From CAZUXY01 sp964624235 (GTDB lineage: Bacteria > Spirochaetota > UBA4802 > UBA5368), in assembly GCA_964624235.1 (NCBI GenBank), contig CAZUXY010000009.1, forward strand, positions 22,497 through 86,496: a DNA stretch of 64,000 nucleotides. The letters run 5' to 3'. This document shows positions 43,918 through 52,886 of this stretch, piece after piece. Within the stretch, counting starts at the first letter, position 1. Every line of letters starts with the position of its first letter. Both the position numbers and the translations under genes were made by a program. A model generated the notes under the pieces. The model saw only the letters and a list, made by a program, of their open reading frames with translations. It was not told where the DNA came from and searched no databases.

Positions 43918-45483
43918 TTACAGCGAGTCCCGGTCGAAAAACTTTATTTTCTCCTTCAGGTCACCGGCCATACCGGCGATGAGATCCGCATTGCGGTGGA
44001 TCATTTCCGCGCCCTCGGCGCTGGACTGGGTGCGTTCGTTCATACTGTTGATGGAGTTCGCGATCTCGCCGGCGGCCCGTTTCTGCTCCCTGGTCGCGAT
44101 CACCAGTTCGTCCAGGCGGGACTTAACCTTCCCGGTTTCCTCTTTCACCAGGTCGTTGGCTGACGCATGGTCGCGAAGGTACTTTTCAATAAACCCGGCT
44201 ATGGTGTTGATCTCGTTTATACCGTTGATGATGTCGCCGATGGTGGCCACCGTATCCCGGGTATTCGCCATGCCGTTCGAGATTTCCTTCTCGCTTCTCC
44301 CTATCATGGCGCCTATGTCCTTCACGCTGGCGGTGGTCTGGTCGGCCAGTTTCGATATCTCGTCCGCCACCACGGCGAATCCCCTCCCCGTGTCTCCGGC
44401 GCGCGCCGCTTCGATGGCGGCGTTCAGCGAGAGCAGGTTGATGCGGTCCGAGATATCGTTGATTATACCGATGATCCCGGTCATTTCCCTGGAGGTATCG
44501 CTGATGCTGGCGATGCTTGCGCTCATCTTCTCCATGTTCTGCCCGCCCGTCATGGCCTTACCTGAGATAAAGGCGATCTGCCCGGAAGCGCCGGCGATAC
44601 GTTGCTGCATGGAGCGGGCCGCCTCGAACAGCGTGTCCATACGGCCGATAAGCGACTCCACGGCCGCGTTCTGGTCGTTGATGCTCCTGGTGACGCTGTC
44701 CAGGGTCGCCGAGATCTCTTCCACCGTGGCGGTGATCTCTTCCATGGAAGCGGCCTGGTTCTGCATATTGTCCGAGAATCCCGAGGAGTGGGATTTCATC
44801 TCCCTGGAAGAGTCGTCCAGCTGCCCCGAGACATGCACCAGCGACGCGAGCAGGTCCCTGTTGATCGACCGCTGTTTGTCCCGGGTCTCTTCATATTCCT
44901 GAATACGCAGCTTCGTGGCGTTTTCGGTAATAACCGACACGGCAAGGCAGAGCGCCGCGGTAAGTACGATGGTGAGTATCGTCACCGCCATCGACACACT
45001 GGCTTCAACGCTCTGCAGCATCTCCCCCGCGTTCATGGTATTGAACACCACCGTGCCGATCACCGGTATTATTCCTGCCAGAAAGATCTTTCTGTTGGTA
45101 AAAAAAATGCTGAAGGGTATGGTCAGCAGCAGGGGGAAGTGGCTGGTCAGAAAACGCGCGGGGGAACGCGTCGACAGCATGGTGTTGTAGGAATTGAATG
45201 AAAGAAGGGCGATGACGAAAAAGAGCAGTATGGGCCCTGACCAGGAATAATACCCCCTCGACAACAGGAACAGACAGAACGCAATGGTGAGAATGAGCCC
45301 TATCATGATGAGGCTGAAGCGGGAGGAGATGCTGCCTCCCAGAATCAGTATCATCACCAGGAAATGGGTCGTTACCAGCGGCAGAATCCCTATCATGAAA
45401 TAGAAAAGCATGCGGATTTTGCCCTTTTTCTCGTAACTCTCATGAGGGTATTTATCCAGGACACGGTTCAACAGCCTGTTCAT
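43918..45483 (-). CDS. methyl-accepting chemotaxis protein with multi-TM N-terminus
   Basis: 521 residues. The N-terminal about 200 residues hold roughly six membrane spans with very short loops and no periplasmic sensor domain. The C-terminal half is the MCP signalling domain; the kinase-contact tip is I-N-L-L-S-L-N-A-A-I-E-A-A-R-A-G-D-T-G-R-G-F-A-V-V-A-D-E-I-S-K-L-A (about 345-377). It should signal to CheA/CheW from the membrane or sense a membrane-linked cue. No HAMP domain is evident. GGGAGGA precedes the ATG. No other che gene lies in the window. Confidence 0.88.
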   Translation of the reverse strand: MNRLLNRVLDKYPHESYEKKGKIRMLFYFMIGILPLVTTHFLVMILILGGSISSRFSLIMIGLILTIAFCLFLLSRGYYSWSGPILLFFVIALLSFNSYNTMLSTRSPARFLTSHFPLLLTIPFSIFFTNRKIFLAGIIPVIGTVVFNTMNAGEMLQSVEASVSMAVTILTIVLTAALCLAVSVITENATKLRIQEYEETRDKQRSINRDLLASLVHVSGQLDDSSREMKSHSSGFSDNMQNQAASMEEITATVEEISATLDSVTRSINDQNAAVESLIGRMDTLFEAARSMQQRIAGASGQIAFISGKAMTGGQNMEKMSASIASISDTSREMTGIIGIINDISDRINLLSLNAAIEAARAGDTGRGFAVVADEISKLADQTTASVKDIGAMIGRSEKEISNGMANTRDTVATIGDIINGINEINTIAGFIEKYLRDHASANDLVKEETGKVKSRLDELVIATREQKRAAGEIANSINSMNERTQSSAEGAEMIHRNADLIAGMAGDLKEKIKFFDRDSL

Positions 45484-46089
45484 ACGATTATCCTCCCACG
45501 ATGCCGGTGCCGACGGACGACCGGTGTATTATATGGTATGAACCGGTCTGAATGCAGCACTTTTTTTTACCACTGGAATTGTCTGTGTAACCGGTTTTTT
45601 TTAATATATGTAAAGAACCAAAAGGGACGGGTATTCTATTCCAGGTACTTCTCCTCATACGCGGAGGTTGACCTTTCTTATACCGGTCTAACGGTATGCG
45701 TTACTTTCTCTCCGCATTCAGTTACGCAGGGCTATGCCGGCGTACGGGCGGTGCCCCTGCGGGTTGGCGCCCGGGGAGCCCACGGGTACATACCCGTTAT
45801 TGTATTCAATGAAAACCGCCGCCTTGGAACGGACCGCCGCTGATCGCATATTCATAACCGCAAATCGCCGTGTGTTTTTTCAGAGAATAACTGGTGTTTT
45901 TTTCGGTAAACAATATGGCGAAATTGCCCGGGATCGGTCAATCTTTTTTACCGGTTATAAGGGACGAAATGCATAGTGTGATACCTGTCCGGGCTTTTTT
46001 AGGGAAAGACCCGGATCACCAGCGGCCGGCTTCGAATATCCTCCAGTCATTACGCAATGAACACCATACGGGCCCGTCTCCGCCCGGGG
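45484..46089. other. 606-base intergenic region, structured but without a gene
   Basis: I see no frame with a ribosome site and coding character. Short perfect palindromes occur, for example ACGGGTA-CA-TACCCGT (45782-45797) and ATACCG-6-CGGTAT (near 45680). It may hold the promoter for the chemoreceptor gene on the minus strand. Confidence 0.5.
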
Positions 46090-46740
46090 TCACCACACGT
46101 GCGGAATGATGCGTTTACGACCCGCGGCGAATTCCCTGTATCCCTCGATGCCCATGAGGGTCCGTTCCTCGATCATGATCCTGACGACGATCGAGAAGAC
46201 CAGCAGCAGCGCATAGACCGCCAGTGTGGCGTAGTTGAAAAAGAACAGCGTGACGCCGGCGTGTGCCGTGAGCATCCCGCTGTAGGCCGGGTGCCGTACA
46301 TGCCGGTAGGGACCGGTATCGATTATTTTGTGTTCATCGATCTTCCTGACCACGTGCGAGTAATAGCGCCCCAGGGTATGCACCGCCCAGGTTCGGATGA
46401 GGATACCGCAGACCAGAAGGACGAACCCGGCCGCATGATAGAGACCTGGCCCGGTCCACAGGGGAGTGAACCATAGCGCCGAGAGTACGGTGAGGCCGTG
46501 GCTCAGGGCGTAGAACTCCCTGGTGCCGTAGTCCGACACGTCCTGCTTCTGTGTCGCGTCGGTGCGCGACACCTTTAACTCGTAGAGTATCCACAGGAGA
46601 TATACCATGATGACCGCGTAATCGGCATTGATGAAAAAACCCTGCCAGATTTCTGAGTGAAAAGCGATCTTGCGATATCCCAGCAGGCATATCCCGGCGA
46701 TCAACACCGCGGGGAAGAGATAGGAAATAATTTTTTTCAT
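46090..46740 (-). CDS. isoprenylcysteine carboxyl methyltransferase (ICMT)-family membrane protein
   Basis: 216 residues from ATG 46740, with GGAGGTG upstream; the codon at 46806 lacks support. Five hydrophobic spans, then the family signature near the C-terminus: G-P-Y-R-H-V-R-H-P-A-Y-S-G-M (about 152-165) and E-E-R-T-L-M-G-I-E-G-Y-R-E-F (about 195-208). Bacterial members methylate small or lipid substrates with SAM in the membrane, mostly undefined. It is 178 bases from the membrane protein gene upstream, on the same strand. Confidence 0.85.
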   Translation of the reverse strand: MKKIISYLFPAVLIAGICLLGYRKIAFHSEIWQGFFINADYAVIMVYLLWILYELKVSRTDATQKQDVSDYGTREFYALSHGLTVLSALWFTPLWTGPGLYHAAGFVLLVCGILIRTWAVHTLGRYYSHVVRKIDEHKIIDTGPYRHVRHPAYSGMLTAHAGVTLFFFNYATLAVYALLLVFSIVVRIMIEERTLMGIEGYREFAAGRKRIIPHVW

Positions 46741-46917
46741 TAGTACACACCTCCGTGCGGGACACCGGGCCGAAAGCCACATGGCACCCCGTACGCATGG
46801 TTTCACCCATTAGCACGCAACCGCTCCGGCGGGCTTTGTCGGGTATCCCTGGCTGAGTGCGTGTCCAGCAGTCATATTTATACACCGTTCATACGGTTTC
46901 GCTCCCCCCTGCCGCAC

Positions 46918-47631
46918 TCAGAAGAGCAGGCCCAGACGCAGGTACCCCCATATTACGTGCCAGCACAGGTAATAAAAAAGCCTGAACGTGTACATCGAAA
47001 TGAAATCGTATTTACGTAAGAACCAGAGCCCCGACAGGTTGACCAGCCAGACATGAACAAAGACAAAGGCCACCGTTCCCGGGGAGTATCTATGCGGATC
47101 GTACATATTGACCGCCTGATACAGCGGTTCAAGCAATGACACGATCACTATACTGAATCCCCTGCTTCCCGCGGCGCGCGTTACCCCGAACGTTTTCGAT
47201 ATTACATACAGCAGTAGACCCAGCGGTAGCAGATGAAAAAAAACCTCAACGATGAACCCGATGACCGGATAAAAGATCAGTGACCTCGGGAAAGGGACGT
47301 TCATCCCCTCCGGGAAGACGATAACCCAATCCGCGACGGCGATGATGACGCCGAATACGAAGGCGAGCGCCGGGACCCTCCACCGTTCCGCCGGCCCGCC
47401 CCTTTTCAGAATAGAGAACCAGCGGCGCTTCAGCATGCAATACAGAACCGCCGCGCCGAGAACGGCCGCGGCGAGATATGTTCCCAGGGGCGAAACGTTT
47501 CCGGTGAAGCGCCTGTACACCGCACCGTCCGTGAACGCAAGCAGCACCGACAGGGCAGCCACTATCGCGCCGTACGCGACATACTGCCGCCGCGTGCCGG
47601 CTACGGTGTTTTCAGATACGGTCATGCGCAC
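46918..47631 (-). CDS. integral membrane protein of unknown function
   Basis: 237 residues from GTG 47631 (AAGGG upstream; an in-frame ATG at 47625 is also possible). Seven or so hydrophobic spans. E-V-F-F-H-L-L-P-L-G (about 129-138) and a late H-V-I-W-G (about 226-230) recall the Glu/His spacing of CPBP-type intramembrane proteases, but the standard E-E-x-x-x-R motif is not present, so I do not assign that function. It lies between the zinc-ribbon protein and the ICMT-like gene on the same strand. Confidence 0.65.
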   Translation of the reverse strand: MRMTVSENTVAGTRRQYVAYGAIVAALSVLLAFTDGAVYRRFTGNVSPLGTYLAAAVLGAAVLYCMLKRRWFSILKRGGPAERWRVPALAFVFGVIIAVADWVIVFPEGMNVPFPRSLIFYPVIGFIVEVFFHLLPLGLLLYVISKTFGVTRAAGSRGFSIVIVSLLEPLYQAVNMYDPHRYSPGTVAFVFVHVWLVNLSGLWFLRKYDFISMYTFRLFYYLCWHVIWGYLRLGLLF

Positions 47632-47660
47632 TCTGCCCTTCTTTCGTCAGGCGGTCCCTT

Positions 47661-48719
47661 TCAGCTTTTAATCACACTTCCGCAGTTCCAGCAGAAGGGG
47701 AAATGGGCGAAGTTGAGCTGCCCGCAGCCGCCGCATTTCTCGAAGAGCTTCAGGCCGCAGTGCAGACAGTAACTGGGGAGCCGGTCCTTCTCGACGACAC
47801 CGACCAGGTAATTGTGGTCGCAGGAAGGGCACACGTTCGACGCGTAGGCCTTCAGGGCGGCCTCGTGCTTGACCTGCCGGCCGCGCTCCTCCGACGATTT
47901 TTCCATTTCGCTCTTTTTCCTCTCGTTGTAGGCGGCCAGCTGTCTGATCGTGTAGTAGCCGGCGATCACCGTGATGATGATGCCGACGATATAGCGTATA
48001 TACCCTCCGAAGCTCGGCAGGTAGGGCACCAGCCCGAAAAAGAAGATATAGAGCGAAAAGATGATGTATCCCCAGAGGAGCGACGCGAACTTGTTCTTAC
48101 GATACCTGATAAACAGGAAGACCCCCGCCGCCAGTATGGGCAGCGTGATGAGCAGCCTGATGCCGAATATTTTCAGACCGTACTTCTTGAGCTCGGCCTG
48201 GTACTTTTCTTTTTCCCTCTGAACAATATCGTTTTTAAGCTTTTCAAAACCTTCCTTTTCTTTGTTCAGCTTCTGTATCGAGGAATCGATCTGGGAGATC
48301 CTGTTCTGCCACAGTATCTCGGTGTTTTTGTATTCGTCCAGTTTCCTCGCCCTTACGATTATGGTGTTATCCTCGGTGGGTCTCCCTATCGCCTGGCGGG
48401 TCTGGATCCAGGTATCGAAAGCCTTTTTTTCGCTGTCGTAGTTTTTCCTGACGGCGCCGAGGGTCTTCTCGTAATTCTCCCTCTGCTCGCGCAACTTGGC
48501 GGCTTCACCGTTCAGGGGCTCGATCTTGCCGTCGAGTTCCGCGAAGTCGGCAAGCTGCTTGAAATCGGTCATCTTCGGCCTTTTGAAAATGCCGTCCACA
48601 TCATCGAGGACCTTGTTCCCCAGCAGGATCAGGAAAATGCTGAATATCACGCTGATCAGCGCCAGGGCCGTTTTGGTGATCTTCTCGGTTTTACGCAGGG
48701 AATCCCGGTATTTGCTCAT
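47661..48719 (-). CDS. coiled-coil membrane protein with C-terminal double zinc ribbon
   Basis: 352 residues. TM1 (about 17-35) is followed by a long coiled coil (about 50-175, rich in E, K, Q and L), three further spans (about 183-203, 210-230 and 236-256), then a basic linker and a C-terminal part with C-P-S-C, C-L-H-C, C-G-G-C and C-W-N-C pairs (about 295-345), which forms two zinc-ribbon-like folds. I know no named family. GAGAGGAA precedes the ATG. It is 29 bases upstream of the membrane protein gene at 47631, so the two may be co-transcribed. Confidence 0.75.
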   Translation of the reverse strand: MSKYRDSLRKTEKITKTALALISVIFSIFLILLGNKVLDDVDGIFKRPKMTDFKQLADFAELDGKIEPLNGEAAKLREQRENYEKTLGAVRKNYDSEKKAFDTWIQTRQAIGRPTEDNTIIVRARKLDEYKNTEILWQNRISQIDSSIQKLNKEKEGFEKLKNDIVQREKEKYQAELKKYGLKIFGIRLLITLPILAAGVFLFIRYRKNKFASLLWGYIIFSLYIFFFGLVPYLPSFGGYIRYIVGIIITVIAGYYTIRQLAAYNERKKSEMEKSSEERGRQVKHEAALKAYASNVCPSCDHNYLVGVVEKDRLPSYCLHCGLKLFEKCGGCGQLNFAHFPFCWNCGSVIKS

Positions 48720-49263
48720 TTAATTTCCTCTCTGAAAAAATTTCGCCCGACGGTGTAGTGTGACGCCGGTTCGGGTTTATTTCAACCAAAAAGCGCGGTC
48801 AGGAGGGATAGGCCCCCCCGGGATGCGATTTTTACGGCACAAGAGCCGGAGGAGAATGAAGGTCATGGTGATATATGAGCTATCGTGTTTATGACTGCAA
48901 ACCGTTTCACATCATGTTGCCGGCGGTACCGTTATGCGGGCGATGAATTTGTCGTTGACAAAAGGAGTAAAAAGCGGAAAATCAATATATACTCCGGGGT
49001 GTTATTGAATCAGTTCCTCATTTACTTTAAAGAAATTGCTCCGGTAATAATATCCTTTTACATACAATTTGGACATCATCTATTGTCGAATTTTCCGTCT
49101 TACTGAACCGATCCACCGGTATTGTAGAGGCGTTATGCGCACATTATGTCTTTGCCATACTGAGAATGAACACAGGTATTGAAACCGGCGATATTCAACA
49201 GGGTTCCGGGTCAAAATCATGTACTCTATCAATCGTTTACACAAACATCAAGGGAGGTTTTCA
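48720..49263. other. 544-base intergenic region between divergent genes
   Basis: It carries one copy of a 33-base repeat (48831-48863) found again after the next gene, AT-rich stretches (48950-49090) likely to hold promoters, and no credible gene. Confidence 0.5.
48831..48863 (+). repeat. direct repeat, left copy
   Basis: TTTACGGCACAAGAGCCGGA and the following 13 bases match 50652-50683 with three substitutions and one gap. Both copies translate to F-T-A-Q-E-P-x-E-x-E in one frame. The pair flanks the exported-protein gene at 49264. Confidence 0.6.
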
Positions 49264-50616
49264 ATGAAAAAACTTTTACCCCTTGTCTTTGCGTTCGGGG
49301 TCCTTGCGCTCCTGGTAACGACAAACCGGGCATACGGACAGATTTCTCATGCATTCAACCAGGCCATGATGAAGGCCAACGCGGCGGAACCGAAGAAACA
49401 TGAAACCGCCCTTGATTACAAAAACCACGGGTTTCACCTACAGCCCTTTATTCTGATCCGGGGAGGGTTTTTAAGCAAGGCAGACTTTATTGAGCGGTAT
49501 TGTGGTAAAGACGCGAAGGATGCCTATAATAATTACCTGAGATTAAAATCCGTGCCGGAAATCCATCTGAATGTTGATGACGCCAAATCCGATCCGAACA
49601 GTGCCATTGCAGAGAAAGAGTATGCCATATTCGATGGAACGGCAGGTTGGGACGATCATACCGTTATACATTGCAAAGTAAGAATAGACCACATCTGGAA
49701 ACATGATTTCGATGAAACGATGATCATTTATTTCAAGCTACGGAAAAATTCCTCGACAGGGACGAAATCCGGTTACAGCCACATGAAATACCGTGTTTCA
49801 CACATCAGGATTTTCGAAAGAGGGAATCCCATGATGTCGGAAGTATACACGGAGATTTGTAAATTCGGATTAAGGTTTCTTCTCGATGAACTCGGTGTCG
49901 GATTTTTATCAATCGCCACTGATGCAGGTCTTGATGCGATCAAGAACAAGGCTGTAAAAGCCTGGCGCCCTGCCTTTGCTCATATGATGGTGGTCCTGTT
50001 TAAAGGCATGGCCACGGGAGAGATCGGCAACAATGATACGCGGATGCTTCTGAGCCATTACGAAGTCGAACCGGTGTATGCAAAAGATCATATCACCTCC
50101 ACACAGCACCGCTATTTCAATTATTCGAGCCACTGGAATGTCATGACCGCCGGCAAGGTGCTCCGCAACCGGAAATCAGGAAGCATGCCGCTGAACCTCT
50201 ATGAACATTCAGAGACGAGAGAAACCCTGACCATGGTGGGCGATCCGAATACCAACGCCCTGCCAAGTTCCGTCTCGTACTGGACCTTCGGCGGCAGGGA
50301 ATGGAAAATCGACCTGAGCAAGTACCGTTTCAAATACAACCTGGGTTATGTGCTGCCCGCGAAATCCGGTAAGGCCACCCGGCAGCTCATCCTGCTCTAC
50401 CATCCCGAAAAAAAGGATTTTCTCACCGTCACCGATGCCTACCCCCTGTACACTGCGAAGAAATTCGGGTATATGACCATAGGAGAGCTTAAAAAGAACA
50501 AATTTATGCCGCTGCCGTTTTTATCCCCCCTCGTGGTGGGGTATATCTACCCGAAGTCGGAAAGCGGTGACCTGAGCACCCTCAGCGTGTGGGTGAAGCG
50601 TTCGGAATTCAAATAG
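49264..50616 (+). CDS. exported protein of unknown function
   Basis: 450 residues from ATG 49264, with AGGGAGG upstream; the codon at 49219 was rejected because the signal peptide begins at 49264. Sec signal peptide 1-25 (cut near A-Y-G). The mature protein is long, basic and mixed alpha/beta, with no motif I can name; W-T-F-G-G-R-E-W-K-I-D and a C-terminal hydrophobic P-L-P-F-L-S-P-L-V-V-G are visible. The gene is bracketed by a short direct repeat, which might reflect insertion or duplication. Confidence 0.7.
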   Translation: MKKLLPLVFAFGVLALLVTTNRAYGQISHAFNQAMMKANAAEPKKHETALDYKNHGFHLQPFILIRGGFLSKADFIERYCGKDAKDAYNNYLRLKSVPEIHLNVDDAKSDPNSAIAEKEYAIFDGTAGWDDHTVIHCKVRIDHIWKHDFDETMIIYFKLRKNSSTGTKSGYSHMKYRVSHIRIFERGNPMMSEVYTEICKFGLRFLLDELGVGFLSIATDAGLDAIKNKAVKAWRPAFAHMMVVLFKGMATGEIGNNDTRMLLSHYEVEPVYAKDHITSTQHRYFNYSSHWNVMTAGKVLRNRKSGSMPLNLYEHSETRETLTMVGDPNTNALPSSVSYWTFGGREWKIDLSKYRFKYNLGYVLPAKSGKATRQLILLYHPEKKDFLTVTDAYPLYTAKKFGYMTIGELKKNKFMPLPFLSPLVVGYIYPKSESGDLSTLSVWVKRSEFK

Positions 50617-50651
50617 CGGAGGAGCGGTGTACGGCCCTCATACCGGCGACC

Positions 50652-50683
50652 TTTACGGCACAGGAGCCGGCGGAGTATGAGGT
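50652..50683 (+). repeat. direct repeat, right copy
   Basis: Counterpart of 48831-48863. It lies 35 bases after the stop of the exported-protein gene. Confidence 0.6.
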
Positions 50684-50901
50684 GCGGGAAAACGTGATGT
50701 GTAGGGTTATACACTCATGGATCTACGAGTACTGTCATATGATACCCATGCGGCCGATAAACGAGTGGTTTTATAAAAAGTCAGCCGGGGCAAGGAGTTA
50801 CGCATCGTTGATGCTGAAATTCAGAATACACGTATCGCTGCCGCAATTTCAATGCAACTGAATGTAAAACCGAAGCATTTCTTTTTACCACTTAACGCGG
50901 A

Positions 50902-50938
50902 AACTCCTTCCTCCCGGATACACCAGGAAGAAGGAGTT
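50902..50938. terminator. inverted repeat between convergent genes, likely terminator
   Basis: AACTCCTT (50902-50909) pairs with AAGGAGTT (50931-50938), and the stem can extend by CCT/AGG with a small bulge. There is no strong T-run, so termination may be weak or factor-aided. It serves the ends of the exported-protein gene and the lipoprotein gene. Confidence 0.5.
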
Positions 50939-50966
50939 GCCTCTTCCGAGGAAAAGCATTTCCACC

Positions 50967-51392
50967 TTAGCGGGTTATCTTTCTTTCCTTCAAGAGCGCT
51001 TCCGGGCTTTTAACAAACTTCTTCTCATGAAACCGCATCGGTCCGAGGAATTCAAGGTATACTATTTTTTTGTTTTTCCAGCCGACCTTGATCATCTGGA
51101 TTGTCTGCGATGGGATTTCATAGCTGCTCTCAAGAAGTCGCCCTTCTTCCCAGTAATAAAGAACATCGCCTACTTTTTCGGTATGGATTACCCTGCTGTT
51201 TTCAAGAGTACAGCATATGGTTATATCGGGGAGCAATTCAGGCGCGGCGTATTTCTTTATGACCTCCTGATACTTCTGCATGTTGCCGTGCGCAGCCATG
51301 CACTCCTTCATCTCGGGAATAACCTCCTGCCCGCACCCGGGAAGAAAAACAAAAGCCGCCAGTAACAGAATGTGCAGTTTTGAAAACCTCAT
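50967..51392 (-). CDS. lipoprotein of unknown function
   Basis: 141 residues from ATG 51392, with GAGGGTG upstream. The signal peptide ends in a lipobox L-P-G-C (Cys20), so the protein is lipid-anchored in the envelope. The mature part has two further cysteines (C-C near 60) and no known domain. The upstream codon at 51494 would put 34 hydrophobic residues before the signal peptide and was rejected. Confidence 0.75.
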   Translation of the reverse strand: MRFSKLHILLLAAFVFLPGCGQEVIPEMKECMAAHGNMQKYQEVIKKYAAPELLPDITICCTLENSRVIHTEKVGDVLYYWEEGRLLESSYEIPSQTIQMIKVGWKNKKIVYLEFLGPMRFHEKKFVKSPEALLKERKITR

Positions 51393-51586
51393 CTTACACC
51401 CTCGTGACGTAATTAAAAATATACTATGCAATAATAATATGAATGTCATAAAAAGCTCTACACTAATTATACTGGTTCCGTGAAGAAAAAACAAAATATT
51501 TTATTTACATTTTTTCCAAAAGCGGAGTTGGATTATTTCACAAGGGACGGGGCATATAGTGGGGGCACGCTTCACCCCCTCCTCCT

Positions 51587-52507
51587 TCATACGCCCGGCC
51601 GGCGGAAGTAGACTGTCCCCCCGCGAACGGATTTCTCTATTTTTTCCTGCACCAGCAGCTCTTCGATGTGCTTGAGCGCCTCGTTCCTGTGTATACCCAG
51701 GCCGCCGGCGATGTCCTCGACGGAACAGGGCCTTCTGAGTATGGTCTGCAGCACCGACTCCCTTGTGGCGGTGAATTCATCCGAGAGGGAATCCTTTTTG
51801 AAATCGGCGATCACCTCGGCGGCGGGGTCAAAAAAGCCGGCGATCTGGCGCAGCCTGTCCCCGGAAACCCCCGCGGCGAATTCCTCCGCCGGGGGCCGGG
51901 TCACCGTATTGAGCTGAACACGGTCAGGCATAATTTTTTTCGCCAGCCCCGCGATTTTCACCACGTCCTCGCGCAGGGACGTGTACCCGCCGAGAATGAA
52001 CACCTCGAGCCATATCTCGCCCGTGAATTCACGGCGGAAATCGATAAGACCCTCCACCATCCGTTCGAAGGTTATGCCCTGCACGGGCCTGTTTACCGCG
52101 TGAAAGACCGTATCGTCGCCGGCATCCAGGGAAGGGACCACCAGCCGGGCGCCGGCCAGCTGCCGCCGGACCTCCCGGTCCCATAAAAGAGCACCGTTGG
52201 TCAGGACCGCCGGGGGTATATCGGTCATAGAGCGTATCTTTTCGATCAGTTCACCCATCCTGGAATAGAGGGTCGGCTCCCCGGAACCGCTCAGGGTTAT
52301 GTAATCCGGCCGGGAAGCCAGCCGCTCCCCTATCTCGTGTACAATCTCGTCCAGGGGAAACCATTCTTTGCGCTCCATGGTTTTACAGGTCGTTCTGCCC
52401 AGCTGACAGTACACGCAATCGTAGGTACAGGTTTTGAAGGGCACAAGGTCGACCCCCAGCGAGCGGCCGAGACGGCGCGACGGGACCGGACCGAACACGT
52501 ACTTCAT
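51587..52507 (-). CDS. radical SAM protein with C-terminal winged-helix-like region
   Basis: 306 residues. The cluster motif is C-T-Y-D-C-V-Y-C (Cys27, Cys31, Cys34; CxxxCxxC), preceded by F-G-P-V-P-S-R-R-L-G-R-S-L-G-V-D, which is typical of a widespread family of uncharacterised radical SAM proteins. S-G-S-G-E-P-T (about 74-80) is the SAM-binding GGE-like motif. The last about 55 residues look like a winged helix. The reaction is unknown. A Fur box lies about 180 bases upstream of its ATG, on the side facing the fur gene, so iron may control it. Confidence 0.88.
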   Translation of the reverse strand: MKYVFGPVPSRRLGRSLGVDLVPFKTCTYDCVYCQLGRTTCKTMERKEWFPLDEIVHEIGERLASRPDYITLSGSGEPTLYSRMGELIEKIRSMTDIPPAVLTNGALLWDREVRRQLAGARLVVPSLDAGDDTVFHAVNRPVQGITFERMVEGLIDFRREFTGEIWLEVFILGGYTSLREDVVKIAGLAKKIMPDRVQLNTVTRPPAEEFAAGVSGDRLRQIAGFFDPAAEVIADFKKDSLSDEFTATRESVLQTILRRPCSVEDIAGGLGIHRNEALKHIEELLVQEKIEKSVRGGTVYFRRPGV

Positions 52508-52681
52508 ACCGCCGGCCGCCGCACACAGGTATGACCCGGCGCCTCGGGCTTTTCATACAGCACCCCACAGCCGGGTGATGCGGGAGCCTCAATTTTTTCA
52601 CTGCTGTACATTTCACCTCATCGTTTTCCGCCGGGACAGAAAGACCGGTCTCGTGCATGATGCCGCCATGGCGAACTTATT

Positions 52682-52700
52682 GATAATGAAAATTGTTTTC
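52682..52700. promoter_or_regulatory. Fur box 1
   Basis: GATAATGAAAATTGTTTTC differs from the classic 19-bp Fur box at a few positions (GATAATGATAATCATTATC). It faces the radical SAM gene and is about 140 bases from the fur promoter. Confidence 0.7.
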
Positions 52701-52812
52701 ATTTAATGCCGCCTCTGTCAAGGGATTTTTCCCACCGCCCGCAGGGGAGTCTGCCGTATAGCCTGTGGCCCTGCAGCGCCCGGCGATTTATTCAAAAAAA
52801 ATGCAAATAGTA

Positions 52813-52841
52813 TTGACAAATATAAGGATAATGAATATATT
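52813..52841 (+). promoter_or_regulatory. sigma-70 promoter of fur
   Basis: TTGACA (52813-52818), exactly 17 bases, TATATT (52836-52841). The Fur box starts one base after the -10, so a bound repressor would block transcription start. Confidence 0.8.
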
Positions 52842-52860
52842 GATAATGAAAATCATTTCC
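52842..52860 (+). promoter_or_regulatory. Fur box 2, over the fur transcription start
   Basis: GATAATGAAAATCATTTCC is a good match to the Fur consensus, and a further half-site GATAATGAA lies at about 52828-52835. Position just after the -10 implies negative autoregulation. Confidence 0.8.
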
Positions 52861-52886
52861 AATAATAAAAGGGCGAGGTCATCACG

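Larger units (their letters stand above)
50617..50966. other. 350-base intergenic region with repeat copy and hairpin
   Basis: It holds the right copy of the direct repeat (50652-50683) and an inverted repeat (50902-50938). An open frame over 50589-50861 has no coding character. Confidence 0.5.
52508..52886. other. 379-base divergent regulatory region of fur
   Basis: Besides the promoter and two Fur boxes listed separately, the region has no credible gene. The part nearest the radical SAM gene (52510-52670) is GC-rich and featureless. Confidence 0.6.

Noticed and set aside
46918..47631. CPBP-type intramembrane protease
   Set aside because: The Glu and His residues are suggestive, but the defining E-E-x-x-x-R motif is missing.
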